Made by a program: the position numbers and the translations under genes. The notes beneath the pieces were generated by a model. That model searched no databases and was not told the origin of the DNA. It was given only the letters and a program-made list of their open reading frames with translations. Of a stretch of 64,000 nucleotides of DNA, positions 18,092 to 27,389 are shown piece after piece; positions within the stretch are counted from its first letter, which is position 1; each line of letters opens with the position of its first letter. The stretch comes from Neorhizobium sp. NCHU2750 (GTDB lineage Bacteria > Pseudomonadota > Alphaproteobacteria > Rhizobiales > Rhizobiaceae). The stretch covers positions 3,531,501-3,595,500 of the forward strand of contig NZ_CP030827.1 in NCBI RefSeq assembly GCF_003597675.1, given 5' to 3'.

Positions 18092-20308
18092 TTACAGGAA
18101 GCTTTGCGGATCGACATCCAGCTGGATCTGCACCGTGCCGCGCACCTTTGGCCCCTGCGCGATCATGGTCCTCAGAAACGCCTGCATATCGGAATTGCGT
18201 CTCCCGTGAACCAGTAGACGGAAGCGATAGCGACCGCGAACAAGCGCAATCGGCGCCTCGGCCGGCCCAAGCACCGATATGCCGGAAACATCCGGTGCCG
18301 CAGCCCTCAAGCCTCGCGCGTGGTTTTCCGCATCCGCCCGCGCATCGGCCGAGACGATCAGCGAGGCAAGCCGGCCGAATGGCGGCAAAAGCGCCTTTTC
18401 CCGCTCGGAAATCTCCCGCTCGTAGAAGGCGGTGGAATCGCCGGACACGATCGCCTGCATGACCGGATGCTGCGGCTGGAACGTCTGGATCAGCCCGTGG
18501 CTCTTCAGGCCCGTGCGCCCCGCGCGCCCGGTCACCTGGCTCAAGAGCTGGAATGTCCGCTCGGCCGCGCGCGGATCTCCATTCGATAGGCCGAGATCCG
18601 CATCGACGATGCCGACCAGCGTCATCAGCGGGAAATTGTGGCCCTTGGCGACGAGCTGCGTGCCGATCACGATATCGACATCACCCCTTGTGATCGCTTC
18701 CAGCTCCAGCCGCATCCGCTTGACACTGCCGAGAATGTCCGACGACATCACGATGGTCCGGGCCTCTGGAAAATGCTTCTCGACCTCTTCTGCGATCCGC
18801 TCGACGCCGGGACCGCAGGCAACCAGATGATCGAGCGTGCCGCATTCCGGGCAGGCTTCCGGCGTTCGCTCGGAATAGCCGCATTGATGGCACTGGATCT
18901 GGTTACGGAAGCGATGCTCCACCAGCCAGCTCGAACATTGCGGGCACTGGAAGCGATGTCCGCAGACGCGGCAGAGCGTCAGCGGAGCATAGCCGCGCCG
19001 GTTGAGGAACAACAGCGACTGCTCCTTGCGCTCAATCGTGCGCGCCATCGCCCGAAGCAGTACCGGCGACAGGAACCCGCCACGCTCGGGCGGATGCCGT
19101 CGCATGTCGATCAGGTGCAGGTCAGGCAGCGCCGCATCGCCGAAACGGGTCGGCAACTGCACGAGATTGTAGCGGCCCGAAAGCCCGTTGACCTGGCTTT
19201 CCACCGAGGGCGTCGCAGACACCAGCACGACCGGGAAATCGCCGATCCTGCCCCTGACAACGGCCATGTCGCGTGCGTTGTAGAAAACGCGGTCTTCCTG
19301 CTTGTAGGCAGGATCGTGTTCTTCATCGACGATGATCAGGCCCAGCTCTTCGAAGGGCAGGAACAGCGCCGATCGTGCGCCGGCCACCACCCTCACCTCA
19401 CCAGTAACCACGCCGCGCCACACCTTTTCGCGCATCCGCGGTGAAAGATCCGAATGCCACTCGGCGGGTTTCGCCCCGAACCGCTGCTCGAACCGTTCGA
19501 GGAAGGCCGGCGTCAACGCGATTTCCGGCAACAGGATCATCACCTGCTTTCCACGCCGCAGAGTTTCGGCCACCGCCTCGAAATAGACTTCCGTCTTGCC
19601 CGAACCCGTGACGCCATCGATCAGCGATGCGGCAAACCCGCCCTGTCGGATCGAACCGACGATCTCTTCGGCCGCTTGCTTCTGCGGTCCCTCGATACGC
19701 GGCGCGATATAATCCGGCTCTGGCCTTGCCACGACCGGCGGCGGGGGCAGAAAGATCGTGTCGAACATGCCCTGCTTGATCAATCCGTCGATCACGCTCA
19801 GCGACACGCCGGCGGCATGCGCCAGCCCGCTGCGCGTCCACGGCGCCTCCTGTTCGCGCGCCATGTCGAGGACGCGGATTCTTGCCGGTGTCAGCCGGTC
19901 CGGCTCGCCGCCGAGATAGCGCAGGCCCTCCACCATCGGCTCGGGATCGAGTGCTGCCGGCGCCCGGATTGCCATGCGGGCCACAAGCCCCGGCGGCGAA
20001 AGCGTATAGGCCGACACCCAGTCGACGAAATCCCGCATATCCTTCGATAGCGGCGGGCAGTCGAAGACGAGCGTGATCGGACGAAGCTTCTTCGGATCGA
20101 GCCGCTCGTCATTCTCGCCGTCCCAGACGACGCCGATCAACTGCCGAGGCCCGACCGGCACCTGCACGACGGAGCCCGCCTCGACATGCATGCCTTCCGG
20201 CACGGCATAGCTATAGGCGCCCGGCACCGGCAGCGGCACCAGCACGGGAACGACGCGCACGGGTTTTGCCGACGGCGCCAGCGCGTCGCCGAACAGCGTA
20301 CCCATCAT
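18092..20308 (-). CDS. priA: Primosomal protein N' (replication restart helicase PriA)
   Basis: A 738-residue 3'-5' DNA helicase that reloads the replisome at collapsed forks. In order it has an N-terminal 3'-OH-binding domain (about 20-120), helicase lobe 1 with Walker A GVTGSGKTEVYF and the DEEHD box, a zinc-binding insertion with eight Cys from CRVCGHRFQCPQC to CPECG, then helicase lobe 2 (DADLGLSNGDPRAAERTFQL, QVTGRAGR). I choose the ATG at 20308 (MMGTLFGDAL), with AAGGA 10 nt upstream; two upstream in-frame ATGs (20329 and 20359) are possible. The E. coli protein has 732 residues. Confidence 0.96.
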   Translation of the reverse strand: MMGTLFGDALAPSAKPVRVVPVLVPLPVPGAYSYAVPEGMHVEAGSVVQVPVGPRQLIGVVWDGENDERLDPKKLRPITLVFDCPPLSKDMRDFVDWVSAYTLSPPGLVARMAIRAPAALDPEPMVEGLRYLGGEPDRLTPARIRVLDMAREQEAPWTRSGLAHAAGVSLSVIDGLIKQGMFDTIFLPPPPVVARPEPDYIAPRIEGPQKQAAEEIVGSIRQGGFAASLIDGVTGSGKTEVYFEAVAETLRRGKQVMILLPEIALTPAFLERFEQRFGAKPAEWHSDLSPRMREKVWRGVVTGEVRVVAGARSALFLPFEELGLIIVDEEHDPAYKQEDRVFYNARDMAVVRGRIGDFPVVLVSATPSVESQVNGLSGRYNLVQLPTRFGDAALPDLHLIDMRRHPPERGGFLSPVLLRAMARTIERKEQSLLFLNRRGYAPLTLCRVCGHRFQCPQCSSWLVEHRFRNQIQCHQCGYSERTPEACPECGTLDHLVACGPGVERIAEEVEKHFPEARTIVMSSDILGSVKRMRLELEAITRGDVDIVIGTQLVAKGHNFPLMTLVGIVDADLGLSNGDPRAAERTFQLLSQVTGRAGRTGLKSHGLIQTFQPQHPVMQAIVSGDSTAFYEREISEREKALLPPFGRLASLIVSADARADAENHARGLRAAAPDVSGISVLGPAEAPIALVRGRYRFRLLVHGRRNSDMQAFLRTMIAQGPKVRGTVQIQLDVDPQSFL

Positions 20309-20383
20309 GTCAGAAGAATCCTTGCCCATGCGCGGCGACCATGCCGAAAGACGGAACAAAAGTGAACAGGGCGGCGAAGAAAA

Positions 20384-21313
20384 TCAGGCCGTTGCCGCAA
20401 GCCGGGCGACACCCTGGAACTCGAACCGCGCATCGCCGTCCTCGGCGAGATCGAAAACCGTGTGATGCTCCAGCGCCTTCGTCACCTCGGCCGGATCGCC
20501 TTCCAGTTCCTCCGGCCGGATCATCTGGCCGACGGTAAAATCGAACCGGTTGCCCTTCTTGTTGAGGAGCTCGTAGAACACCGTCATGTCGCGCAGTTCC
20601 GTCGACCATTTGGCAAACCAGTAGAACAGGCCGGAATTGCGCGCCGTGATGTGGATCGGCAGGATCGGCAGATTGTATTTGCGCGCCAGACTGACGGCGG
20701 ATGTCTTCCATGGTCGCTCGTTGAGCTTGCCGTCCGCCCAATAGGCGATGCGGCCGGATGGGAAGAGCACCAGCACCTTGCCCTCCTCCACCGCCTTGTT
20801 GGTCAGCACCAGCGTCTCGCGCGTCTTCAACTTGCTCTTGTATTCTTCCCGCCATTCGACCGGAATGATCATCTCTGCAAAGCGCGGATTGACCCTCACC
20901 GCATCACGATTGGCAAACACCATCAGGTCCGGTCGCGTCGCCTTCAACAGATCGAACACCGCCACGCCATCGGCAATGCCGGTCGGATGGTTGCTGACGA
21001 GGATGAAGCCGCCCTTTTGCGGTATGCGCTCGACATTGCGGGCTTCGATATGCAGCTTCAGCAGATCGCTCATATATTCGAAGCACTGGAAGCCGCTTTT
21101 CGGCGCCACGTCGTCGGCGAACTCGATCGCCTTGCCGTATCTCAACAGCGTGTAGAGGAAAGGGCGCATCAGCGGCCAGAACGGGCTACCGACGATCCGC
21201 CGGCCGCGCTCGCCGATCAGCGTATCGACGATATGGCCGGGCCGGCCTCGGGAATTGAGTGTAATGGTCTCCGCGAATTGACTGAATGTCGTCGAATTGT
21301 CACGGCGGGCCAT
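20384..21313 (-). CDS. Lysophospholipid acyltransferase family protein
   Basis: 309 residues with the PlsC-type acyltransferase motifs: NHPTGIADG (the NHx4D catalytic box, His-Asp) around residue 110, and LFPSGRIAY, a glycerophosphate-binding block, around residue 180. Enzymes of this type acylate a lysophospholipid or lyso-ornithine lipid at the inner membrane. AAGGAG lies 5 nt upstream of the ATG at 21313. The gene is 75 nt upstream of priA on the same strand and is divergent from xerC. The acceptor is not decided. Confidence 0.85.
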   Translation of the reverse strand: MARRDNSTTFSQFAETITLNSRGRPGHIVDTLIGERGRRIVGSPFWPLMRPFLYTLLRYGKAIEFADDVAPKSGFQCFEYMSDLLKLHIEARNVERIPQKGGFILVSNHPTGIADGVAVFDLLKATRPDLMVFANRDAVRVNPRFAEMIIPVEWREEYKSKLKTRETLVLTNKAVEEGKVLVLFPSGRIAYWADGKLNERPWKTSAVSLARKYNLPILPIHITARNSGLFYWFAKWSTELRDMTVFYELLNKKGNRFDFTVGQMIRPEELEGDPAEVTKALEHHTVFDLAEDGDARFEFQGVARLAATA

Positions 21314-21441
21314 ACAAACTCCTTGGGCAGGGCAGCCTTGTGGCAGCCCTGTATGATAAAACTTTGGCAGACAGCAACGACTTAGTATTTCCGTAACGCT
21401 GTCGGTAGCAATCTGGTACTCCTGTCCACCAAAATCAACGG

Positions 21442-22386
21442 TTGAGCCGATTGAACGAGCTGCTGATCATTGCCGCGCCTGATCTTCTTGCAAAGCGCCA
21501 CGACTGGCTGGAAAGCCTCAGGAACGAGCGTCGGCTGTCGCAAAACACGCTCGATGCCTATGAGCGCGATACCCGCCAGTTCCTGACATTTCTCACTGGC
21601 CACCTCGCCGGACCGCCGAAAATCTCCGACATCCACACGCTTCGCCCGGCCGATTTGCGCTCCTTTCTCGCCGCCCGCCGCCGCGATGGATCGGGGCCGC
21701 GATCGCTTGGCCGTCATCTCGCCGGCCTGCGTTCATTCCTAGGTTACCTGGAGCGCCAGGGCCTCATCAATGCGGCCGCGGCCGGTGCCGTCCGGGCACC
21801 GAAACAGCCGAAATCCCTGCCCAAGCCGCTCTCCGACCGGCAGGCCACCAGTCTGACGATCACCGAGACACAGATGCAGGACGAGCCCTGGATTGCCGCC
21901 CGCGACGCCGCCGTTCTGGCCCTTCTCTATGGCTGCGGCCTGCGCATTTCCGAAGCGCTCGGCCTTCTTCCCGGCGAGATCGAGCCCGGCACCACGACGC
22001 TGCGCATCAAGGGCAAGGGCGGCAAGACCCGCATCGTGCCGGTACTGCCGGTCGTGGCCGAGGCCGTCACCCGCTACCGCGATATCTGCCCCTTCCACCT
22101 GACCGACGAAAAGCCCCTCTTCCGTGGCGCCCGTGGCGGCCCGCTTCAGCCTGCCATCATCCAGCGGCAGATGCAGAAATTGAGAAGCGCCTTTGGCCTG
22201 CCCGACACGGCCACGCCACATGCGCTGCGCCATTCCTTCGCCACCCATCTTCTTGCCGGTGGCGGTGACCTGCGCACCATCCAGGAACTGCTCGGCCATG
22301 CCAGCCTTTCGACCACCCAGGTCTATACCGGGGTCGATACCTCGCGCCTTCTTGAAGTCTACGATCGCGCCCATCCCCGTGCGTAA
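21442..22386 (+). CDS. xerC: Site-specific tyrosine recombinase XerC
   Basis: A 314-residue tyrosine recombinase that, with XerD, resolves chromosome dimers at dif. The SAM-like core-binding domain (about 15-105) precedes the catalytic domain. Catalytic residues are seen in GCGLRISEAL (Arg), GKGGKTRIVP (Lys), HALRHSFATHLL (His-x-x-Arg), LGHASLSTTQVYT (His and the nucleophile Tyr). The start is TTG at 21442, or a second TTG at 21451; no good ribosome site marks either. There are no integrase-associated genes or att-like repeats nearby, so it is the housekeeping enzyme and not a mobile-element integrase. Confidence 0.92.
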   Translation: MSRLNELLIIAAPDLLAKRHDWLESLRNERRLSQNTLDAYERDTRQFLTFLTGHLAGPPKISDIHTLRPADLRSFLAARRRDGSGPRSLGRHLAGLRSFLGYLERQGLINAAAAGAVRAPKQPKSLPKPLSDRQATSLTITETQMQDEPWIAARDAAVLALLYGCGLRISEALGLLPGEIEPGTTTLRIKGKGGKTRIVPVLPVVAEAVTRYRDICPFHLTDEKPLFRGARGGPLQPAIIQRQMQKLRSAFGLPDTATPHALRHSFATHLLAGGGDLRTIQELLGHASLSTTQVYTGVDTSRLLEVYDRAHPRA

Positions 22387-22502
22387 ATCTGGGCGTGAAC
22401 CCGCGCCCGGCATTGCCTCTGTGGACAAGCGCAACTGAACCAATCGTTAACCAGCCCCGTTAAGCACCCGTCGAGCAGCCCTTGGTAATCTCGGCGCGAC
22501 AA

Positions 22503-23591
22503 ATGCGGATCGATGACATGCACCAATCATTCCTTTCGGAAACCGGCATTAGGCGAATTCAGGATATCGGCCTCTGGCTGCTGGCGGCCATCCATGTCGC
22601 GGTTCTGGCTTCGCTGGTTCTGGTGCTGGGCATGCTGTCGAACGCGAATGCGCAGGACACGGCCTGCCACGGCAGCAATCTTCTCGACGAGATGAAGGCG
22701 GAAAACCCTGTCGCTTACCAAAAGATCGTTGCCGATGGCGACAAGGTGAAAAACGGCAAGAGCATCTTCTGGAAGATCGAAAAACCCGGCGTGCCCGCCT
22801 CCTATCTGATGGGCACCATGCATGTCACCGATCCCCGCGTGCTGAAAATGCCCGAAGGTGCGCCTGCCGCACTGGCATCCGCCAAAACCATCGTCGTCGA
22901 ATCCGACGAGGTTCTGGACGACAAGAAGGCGATGGCCGGCATTCTCGCCCGTCCGGATCTGACGATGTTCACCGATGGCACCACGATCGATAGCCTGCTG
23001 GACAAGGACGACCTGGCCCTGCTGGAGACGACGCTGAAGAAACGCGGCATCCCGCTTTCGGCCGTCTCGCGCATGAAACCGTGGATGCTGATGTCCTTCG
23101 TTTCGCTGCCCGCCTGCGAAATGGCCAACAAGGGCGACAAGACCGCCTTTCTCGACAAGCAGATCGCAGTGGATGCGGCAGCCGAGGGCAAGACGGTGAA
23201 GGGCCTTGAAACCTTCGCCGAGCAGCTTTCCGCCATGGCGGCGATCCCGACCGACATGCACATGAAGTCGCTGATCGAGACGATCAAGCTCGGCCCGAAG
23301 ATGGATGATGTCTTCGAGACCATGACCGAACTCTACCTGTCGGGAAATATCGGCCTCACGATGCCCTTCCTCAAACAGGTGGCACCCGAGGGCGAAAACG
23401 ACGATGCCGGCTATGCCGAGTTCGAACAACTCATCGTGACCAAGCGAAACCACAATATGGCCGAGCGTGCCGCACCGATCCTCGCCAGCGGCAATGTCTT
23501 CATCGCCGTCGGCGCCCTCCACCTGCCCGGCGACGAGGGCCTGGTCGAGCTGTTCCGCAAGCAGGGCTTCACTGTCACTGCAATGAACTAA
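22503..23591 (+). CDS. TraB/GumN family protein, membrane-anchored
   Basis: About 362 residues. A hydrophobic segment around residues 25-45 (LWLLAAIHVAVLASLVLVLG) ends in NANAQ, so it is an uncleaved anchor or signal peptide that exports the rest. The TraB/GumN domain follows, with YLMGTMHVTDPRV near residue 100 and a C-terminal FIAVGALHLPGDEGLVELF; the paired Gly-x-x-His motifs are thought to be metal-dependent peptidase sites as in the Tiki/TraB/EreA group. The ATG at 22503 is chosen, but an in-frame ATG at 22518 is equally possible. Physiological role is unknown. It ends in a strong hairpin shared with the convergent EF-hand gene. Confidence 0.85.
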   Translation: MRIDDMHQSFLSETGIRRIQDIGLWLLAAIHVAVLASLVLVLGMLSNANAQDTACHGSNLLDEMKAENPVAYQKIVADGDKVKNGKSIFWKIEKPGVPASYLMGTMHVTDPRVLKMPEGAPAALASAKTIVVESDEVLDDKKAMAGILARPDLTMFTDGTTIDSLLDKDDLALLETTLKKRGIPLSAVSRMKPWMLMSFVSLPACEMANKGDKTAFLDKQIAVDAAAEGKTVKGLETFAEQLSAMAAIPTDMHMKSLIETIKLGPKMDDVFETMTELYLSGNIGLTMPFLKQVAPEGENDDAGYAEFEQLIVTKRNHNMAERAAPILASGNVFIAVGALHLPGDEGLVELFRKQGFTVTAMN

Positions 23592-23621
23592 ACGGCTCGC
23601 TGCGGTCTGCAGCAAGCCGTT
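23591..23621. terminator. Bidirectional hairpin between the TraB/GumN and EF-hand genes
   Basis: AACGGCT (23591-23597) pairs with AGCCGTT (23615-23621), and inside this GCTGC (23599-23603) pairs with GCAGC (23609-23613), giving a 12-bp stem with one C/A mismatch and a GGTCT loop. It overlaps the last base of the TraB/GumN stop codon and lies 33 nt from the convergent EF-hand stop. Confidence 0.7.
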
Positions 23622-23653
23622 CAGCATGTTTCAAGGATGCGAGTTGCGACGGC

Positions 23654-24304
23654 TCAGACAGTCGTCAGCAGAGCCGATGTCGTGTCGACGTCATCGGAGG
23701 AAGACGACAGATATTGCTGTGCAATCTCTTCAAGCTTGGCCAACAGGGCTTCCATCGAGGTCTGATCGTCGGTCGACGATGTGTCGTCGGTTGAGGACGT
23801 GTCGTCAGTCGAAGCGGTTGCGTCCGTATCGGTCGACGAATCGGCCAGCAGCGAGCCATCACGGTCAGCCGCCAGCTCGCTTTCGGTGATGCTGCCATCA
23901 CCATCGGTGTCCAGCGACGAGAACAGCTTGGCCGACATATCCTCGCTGACGCCTTTAGGCGCTCCGGCCGCGAATTCCGCTGCGCTGATCGCACCGTCGC
24001 CGTCGGTATCAAGTTTGGAGAGCATCATCTCTGCCGGAGACTCTCCGTCAGACTGACCACTCTGCGCCTCGCCGCTGCCTGCCTGCAGGATGATGGACAT
24101 CATCATCGACGAAAGCTGGCTGGCGGCCGCATTACCGGTGCTGCCATCGTCTTCGGATGTTGTCGACAGCAACGACGTCGAACTGGACGTCGATGCGGTC
24201 GCGGCGGCAAGCTCGTCGGCAGAGACGACGCCGTCACCGTTCGTATCATAACGCGATACGTAACTGCTTGTCGTTGAACTGGAAATGGAGCCTATGCTGG
24301 TCAA
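23654..24304 (-). CDS. EF-hand calcium-binding protein with low-complexity tail
   Basis: A 216-residue acidic protein with three canonical EF-hand loops: DTNGDGVVSADE (about 20-31), DTDGDGAISAAE (about 98-109) and DTDGDGSITESE (about 131-142). Between and after them are Ser/Thr/Asp-rich stretches, including STDDTSSTDD repeats. I place the start at TTG 24304, because AGGAGG lies 5 nt upstream; the only ATG upstream (24403) would add 33 residues unlike the rest. There is no Sec signal peptide, so it is cytoplasmic or exported by another route. It may be related in type to the calcium-binding calsymin of Rhizobium etli, but similarity is limited to the EF-hands. Role unknown. Confidence 0.85.
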   Translation of the reverse strand: MTSIGSISSSTTSSYVSRYDTNGDGVVSADELAAATASTSSSTSLLSTTSEDDGSTGNAAASQLSSMMMSIILQAGSGEAQSGQSDGESPAEMMLSKLDTDGDGAISAAEFAAGAPKGVSEDMSAKLFSSLDTDGDGSITESELAADRDGSLLADSSTDTDATASTDDTSSTDDTSSTDDQTSMEALLAKLEEIAQQYLSSSSDDVDTTSALLTTV

Positions 24305-24731
24305 TTTGGCCTCCTGGGGACCTCTTGCCACGTCGAAACAAGTGAACCGTTGGGAAGGGACGTCATGCCCATGCCGTCGTCTTGACGGTAATGCCTCATG
24401 CATGAAACGGGATGAGTTTTACGCATCTCCGTTGAGGCTGAGCCGCGGAGGCCGCCCTTAAATACACCGGGCGTTAACCATTCTTTTACCGGGATTTTCC
24501 GCCCCTCGCAAAAGCACGCTATCAGTCGAAAGAAATCAGGGTTGACACCATTCGAATCAATGGTTTGTTAACCTTTGCGCTACTGTGGCTTTAACTGCGA
24601 ATCGTCACTCAATCGGGCCACGAACATACAACCCGTGGCTCGGCGGGATGATTCGATATCGATGTTGAAACGAAAAAGAGCCGCACCCCGAAGGCACGGC
24701 TCTCGATCTCGTCAGGAAAGGTCCTGGCCGA
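24305..24731. other. 427-bp intergenic region between lpd and the EF-hand gene
   Basis: This is the longest stretch without a gene. From left to right it holds the ribosome site and leader of the EF-hand gene, a short inverted repeat CCGTC/GACGG around 24375-24392, a one-mismatch CtrA-like half-site pair near 24474-24490, an AT-rich segment around 24530-24600 with an isolated plus-strand TTGACA (24542-24547), and the lpd terminator (24677-24703). I find no tRNA-like fold or credible small open frame. Confidence 0.6.
24677..24703 (-). terminator. lpd: Rho-independent terminator of lpd
   Basis: On the minus strand AGAGCCGTGCC and GGGTGCGGCTCT form a stem of about 11 bp (one G-U pair) closed by a TTCG tetraloop, and the right arm continues into TTTTTCG. 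The outer arms are AGAGCCG at 24677-24683 and CGGCTCT at 24697-24703. It begins about 28 nt after the lpd stop codon and is the clearest intrinsic terminator in the window. Confidence 0.9.
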
Positions 24732-26138
24732 TTACATATGGATCGGCTTGGCGAAGGTGGCGAGGGCAGCCTCCTTGACGGCCTCCGACATGGTCGGATG
24801 CGCGTGGCAGGTGCGGCCGAGATCTTCCGATGCACCGCCGAACTCCATCAGCACGGTGATCTCGTGGATCATCTCGCCGGCGCCGAAGCCGACGATATGG
24901 CCGCCGAGGACCCGGTCGGTATCCTTGTCGGCGAGGATCTTGACGAAGCCGTCCGTTGCCAGCATGGCGCGGGCGCGGCCATTTGCCGTGAACGGGAACT
25001 TGCCGACCTTATAGGCGATGCCTGCGGCCTTGAGTTCCTCTTCGGTCTTGCCGACGGAGGCGACTTCCGGCTGGGTATAGACGACGCCCGGAATGACGTC
25101 ATAGTTCACATGGCCATGCTGGCCGGCGAGGATTTCGGCGAGCGCGACACCCTCATCTTCCGCCTTGTGCGCCAGCATCGGGCCCTTCACCACGTCGCCG
25201 ATCGCATAGATGCCCGCGACATTGGTCTTGAAGCCATGGTCGATCTCGACGCGGCCGCGATTGTCGAGCGCGACGCCGGCACCCTCGAGGCCAAGACCTT
25301 CGGTATAGGGCTTGCGGCCGGTGGAGATCAGCACGACATCTGCCTCTACGGTTTGCGCCTCGCCGCCCTTGACGGGTTCATAGGTCACCTTGGCGCCGGT
25401 CGCGGTCTTTTCGACGGCCGTGACCTTGGCTTCGGTGCGGATATCCATGCCCTGCTTTGCGATCATCCGCTGGAACTGCTTCGACACGTCGGCATCCATC
25501 GCGCCGAGCAGCTTGTCGAGATATTCGATGACGGTGACCTTGGCGCCGAGACGCATCCAGACCGAGCCGAGTTCCAGCCCGATGACGCCGCCGCCGACCA
25601 CGATCAGGTTCTGCGGAACCTTGTCGAGCGAGATCGCACCGGTGGACGACACGATCACCTTCTCGTCGATTTCGACATTGACGCCCGGAATGCCGGCGAC
25701 ATCCGAACCGGTAGCGATGACGATGTTCTTCGTCTCCAGTTCCTGCACCTTGCCGTCTTCGCCGGTGACGGAAACCTTGCCCGCGGCAACGATCTTGCCG
25801 GTGCCGATAAACCCGTCGATCTTGTTCTTCTTGAACAGGAAGGCGACGCCGTCGACGTTCGACTTGATGGTCGCATCCTTATGGGCCATCATCTTCGACA
25901 GGTTGAGCGTCGGAGCAGCCACTTCAACGCCAAGCGCATCGACGCCATGGGCGACCTGGTGGAACATTTCCGATGCATGCAGCAGCGCCTTGGACGGAAT
26001 GCAGCCGACATTGAGGCAGGTGCCGCCATAGGTGGCGCGCTTTTCGACGACCGCGACCTTCAGGCCGAGCTGGGCTGCCTTGATTGCGCAGACATAACCG
26101 CCGGGGCCACTTCCGATAACGACGACATCATAAGCCAT
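24732..26138 (-). CDS. lpd: Dihydrolipoamide dehydrogenase (E3)
   Basis: A 468-residue flavoprotein that reoxidises the lipoyl arm of the 2-oxoglutarate dehydrogenase complex (and possibly others), making NADH. The FAD motif GSGPGGYVCAIKAAQLG begins near residue 9. The redox disulfide is Cys41/Cys46 in GGTCLNVGCIPSK. The NAD motif VGGGVIGLELGSVW and the C-terminal active-site His in CHAHPTMSE are present. It is the E3 that belongs with sucA and sucB upstream on the same strand, with LysE and MAPEG genes in between. A strong terminator follows it. Confidence 0.97.
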   Translation of the reverse strand: MAYDVVVIGSGPGGYVCAIKAAQLGLKVAVVEKRATYGGTCLNVGCIPSKALLHASEMFHQVAHGVDALGVEVAAPTLNLSKMMAHKDATIKSNVDGVAFLFKKNKIDGFIGTGKIVAAGKVSVTGEDGKVQELETKNIVIATGSDVAGIPGVNVEIDEKVIVSSTGAISLDKVPQNLIVVGGGVIGLELGSVWMRLGAKVTVIEYLDKLLGAMDADVSKQFQRMIAKQGMDIRTEAKVTAVEKTATGAKVTYEPVKGGEAQTVEADVVLISTGRKPYTEGLGLEGAGVALDNRGRVEIDHGFKTNVAGIYAIGDVVKGPMLAHKAEDEGVALAEILAGQHGHVNYDVIPGVVYTQPEVASVGKTEEELKAAGIAYKVGKFPFTANGRARAMLATDGFVKILADKDTDRVLGGHIVGFGAGEMIHEITVLMEFGGASEDLGRTCHAHPTMSEAVKEAALATFAKPIHM

Positions 26139-26200
26139 GTTCTAATTCCTGGTTCCTGGTTTTGGCGGGGTCGTTCCCGCGGAGATTTCGACAATGGCCT

Positions 26201-26842
26201 TCAGGCCGCTTTTTCAGTCGCAAGTTTAAGTCCGAGCGCGATGAACACCACGCCACTGGTCCGGTCGATCCACTTGCTGGCACGCGAGAAGGCCGCCCGC
26301 ATGCGCGGCGTCGTCATGAACGTGCTGACGCCGACGAACCAGACGATCAGGCAGGTCGCCATCACCAACCCGTAGCCGAACTTGATCGCCATCGGCGTAT
26401 GCGCGCTGACGACTGTCGAGAAAATCGACAAAAAGAAAAAGACCGGTTTCGGATTGAGCGCATTGGCGGCAAAGCCGAGCGTGAATGCCTTCAGCGCCGA
26501 TTGCTTCCGGGGTTGGTTGTCAGAAGCTTCCGGCGCAACGGTGATTTCGGTCTTGCCTGCCCTCAGCGCCTTGATGCCGATATAGATCAGATAGGCGACA
26601 CCCAGCCATTTGACGATATTAAACAGATAGACCGACTGCGAGATGATCAGGCCGAGGCCGAGAATGGTATAGGTGACATGGAACATCAAAGACGTGCCGA
26701 TGCCGAAGCTGGTAATGATCGCCTGTCGCCGCCCCTGCATGATCGCCTGGCGCATGACCATGGCCAGATCCGCACCCGGCGAGACGATCGCGAAGGAGAA
26801 GATGGCCATCAGCGAGATCAATTCGATGAGATAGGCATGCAT
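26201..26842 (-). CDS. LysE/RhtB family exporter
   Basis: 213 residues with about six hydrophobic segments and the N-terminal LysE-family pattern SPGADLAMVMRQAIMQGRRQAI, so an inner-membrane exporter of amino acids or related small metabolites. It lies 62 nt upstream of lpd and 13 nt after the MAPEG gene, in a likely shared transcript. The placement inside a sucAB-lpd region is unexplained; substrate is unknown. Confidence 0.88.
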   Translation of the reverse strand: MHAYLIELISLMAIFSFAIVSPGADLAMVMRQAIMQGRRQAIITSFGIGTSLMFHVTYTILGLGLIISQSVYLFNIVKWLGVAYLIYIGIKALRAGKTEITVAPEASDNQPRKQSALKAFTLGFAANALNPKPVFFFLSIFSTVVSAHTPMAIKFGYGLVMATCLIVWFVGVSTFMTTPRMRAAFSRASKWIDRTSGVVFIALGLKLATEKAA

Positions 26843-26855
26843 TGGATAAGATCCC

Positions 26856-27269
26856 TCAGAAAAGCAAGGCAGCCATCATGATCACCAGCCCGGCCAGGCT
26901 CAACAGCCAGACGAGCGAACGGATATAGGCAATGCCGGCAAGATAAAGCGGCACATAGGCAATCCGGGCGATCAGCCAGACCCAGGCACCGCCGATGCCG
27001 AGCCCGCTTGGATCACCGATGAAGGCAAGCCCGAGAAGCAGGCCGATAAAGGCCGGATAGGTTTCCTGATAGTTTTTCGAGGCGCGAGCCGCCCGGCCCG
27101 CCACCGCGCTCTTCGGCGCAACGCCCTCGTCACGCGGTCCTGCATTCCACTTGGAACCCAGCTCGCGCGTCGCAAGAAAACCCTGCAGCAGAATATGAAA
27201 GAGCAGCAGGACGACGCTCAGGCAAAGCACTACCACGAGATGGGTCGCATTTGCCGAAGCGGGTTCCAT
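26856..27269 (-). CDS. MAPEG family membrane protein
   Basis: 137 residues with about four transmembrane helices. The charged loop between helices 1 and 2 (QGFLATRELGSKWNAGPRDEG) and the following RAARASKNYQETYPAFIGLLLGLAF match the MAPEG family (membrane-associated proteins in eicosanoid and glutathione metabolism). Bacterial members are of mostly unknown function; some bind glutathione. It sits between sucB and the LysE-type exporter on the same strand. Confidence 0.88.
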   Translation of the reverse strand: MEPASANATHLVVVLCLSVVLLLFHILLQGFLATRELGSKWNAGPRDEGVAPKSAVAGRAARASKNYQETYPAFIGLLLGLAFIGDPSGLGIGGAWVWLIARIAYVPLYLAGIAYIRSLVWLLSLAGLVIMMAALLF

Positions 27270-27389
27270 GCTGCTCTCCCTTAATTCAGAACATGTCGCG
27301 CAAACTTAGACGCGTTAGCGACAAAGACATGCGGCAGAAAGAAACCGAAGCGACACCAATCCCACGGATCAGCATCGCTTCAGGATTGA

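Noticed and set aside
21442..22386. Tyrosine recombinase as a sign of a mobile element
   Set aside because: Length, motifs and neighbours are those of the housekeeping XerC; no direct repeats, tRNA gene or cargo nearby.
24542..24570. Plus-strand TTGACA as the -35 of a small RNA promoter
   Set aside because: No acceptable -10 at 16-18 nt (TTGTTA or TGTTAA only) and no plus-strand terminator before lpd.
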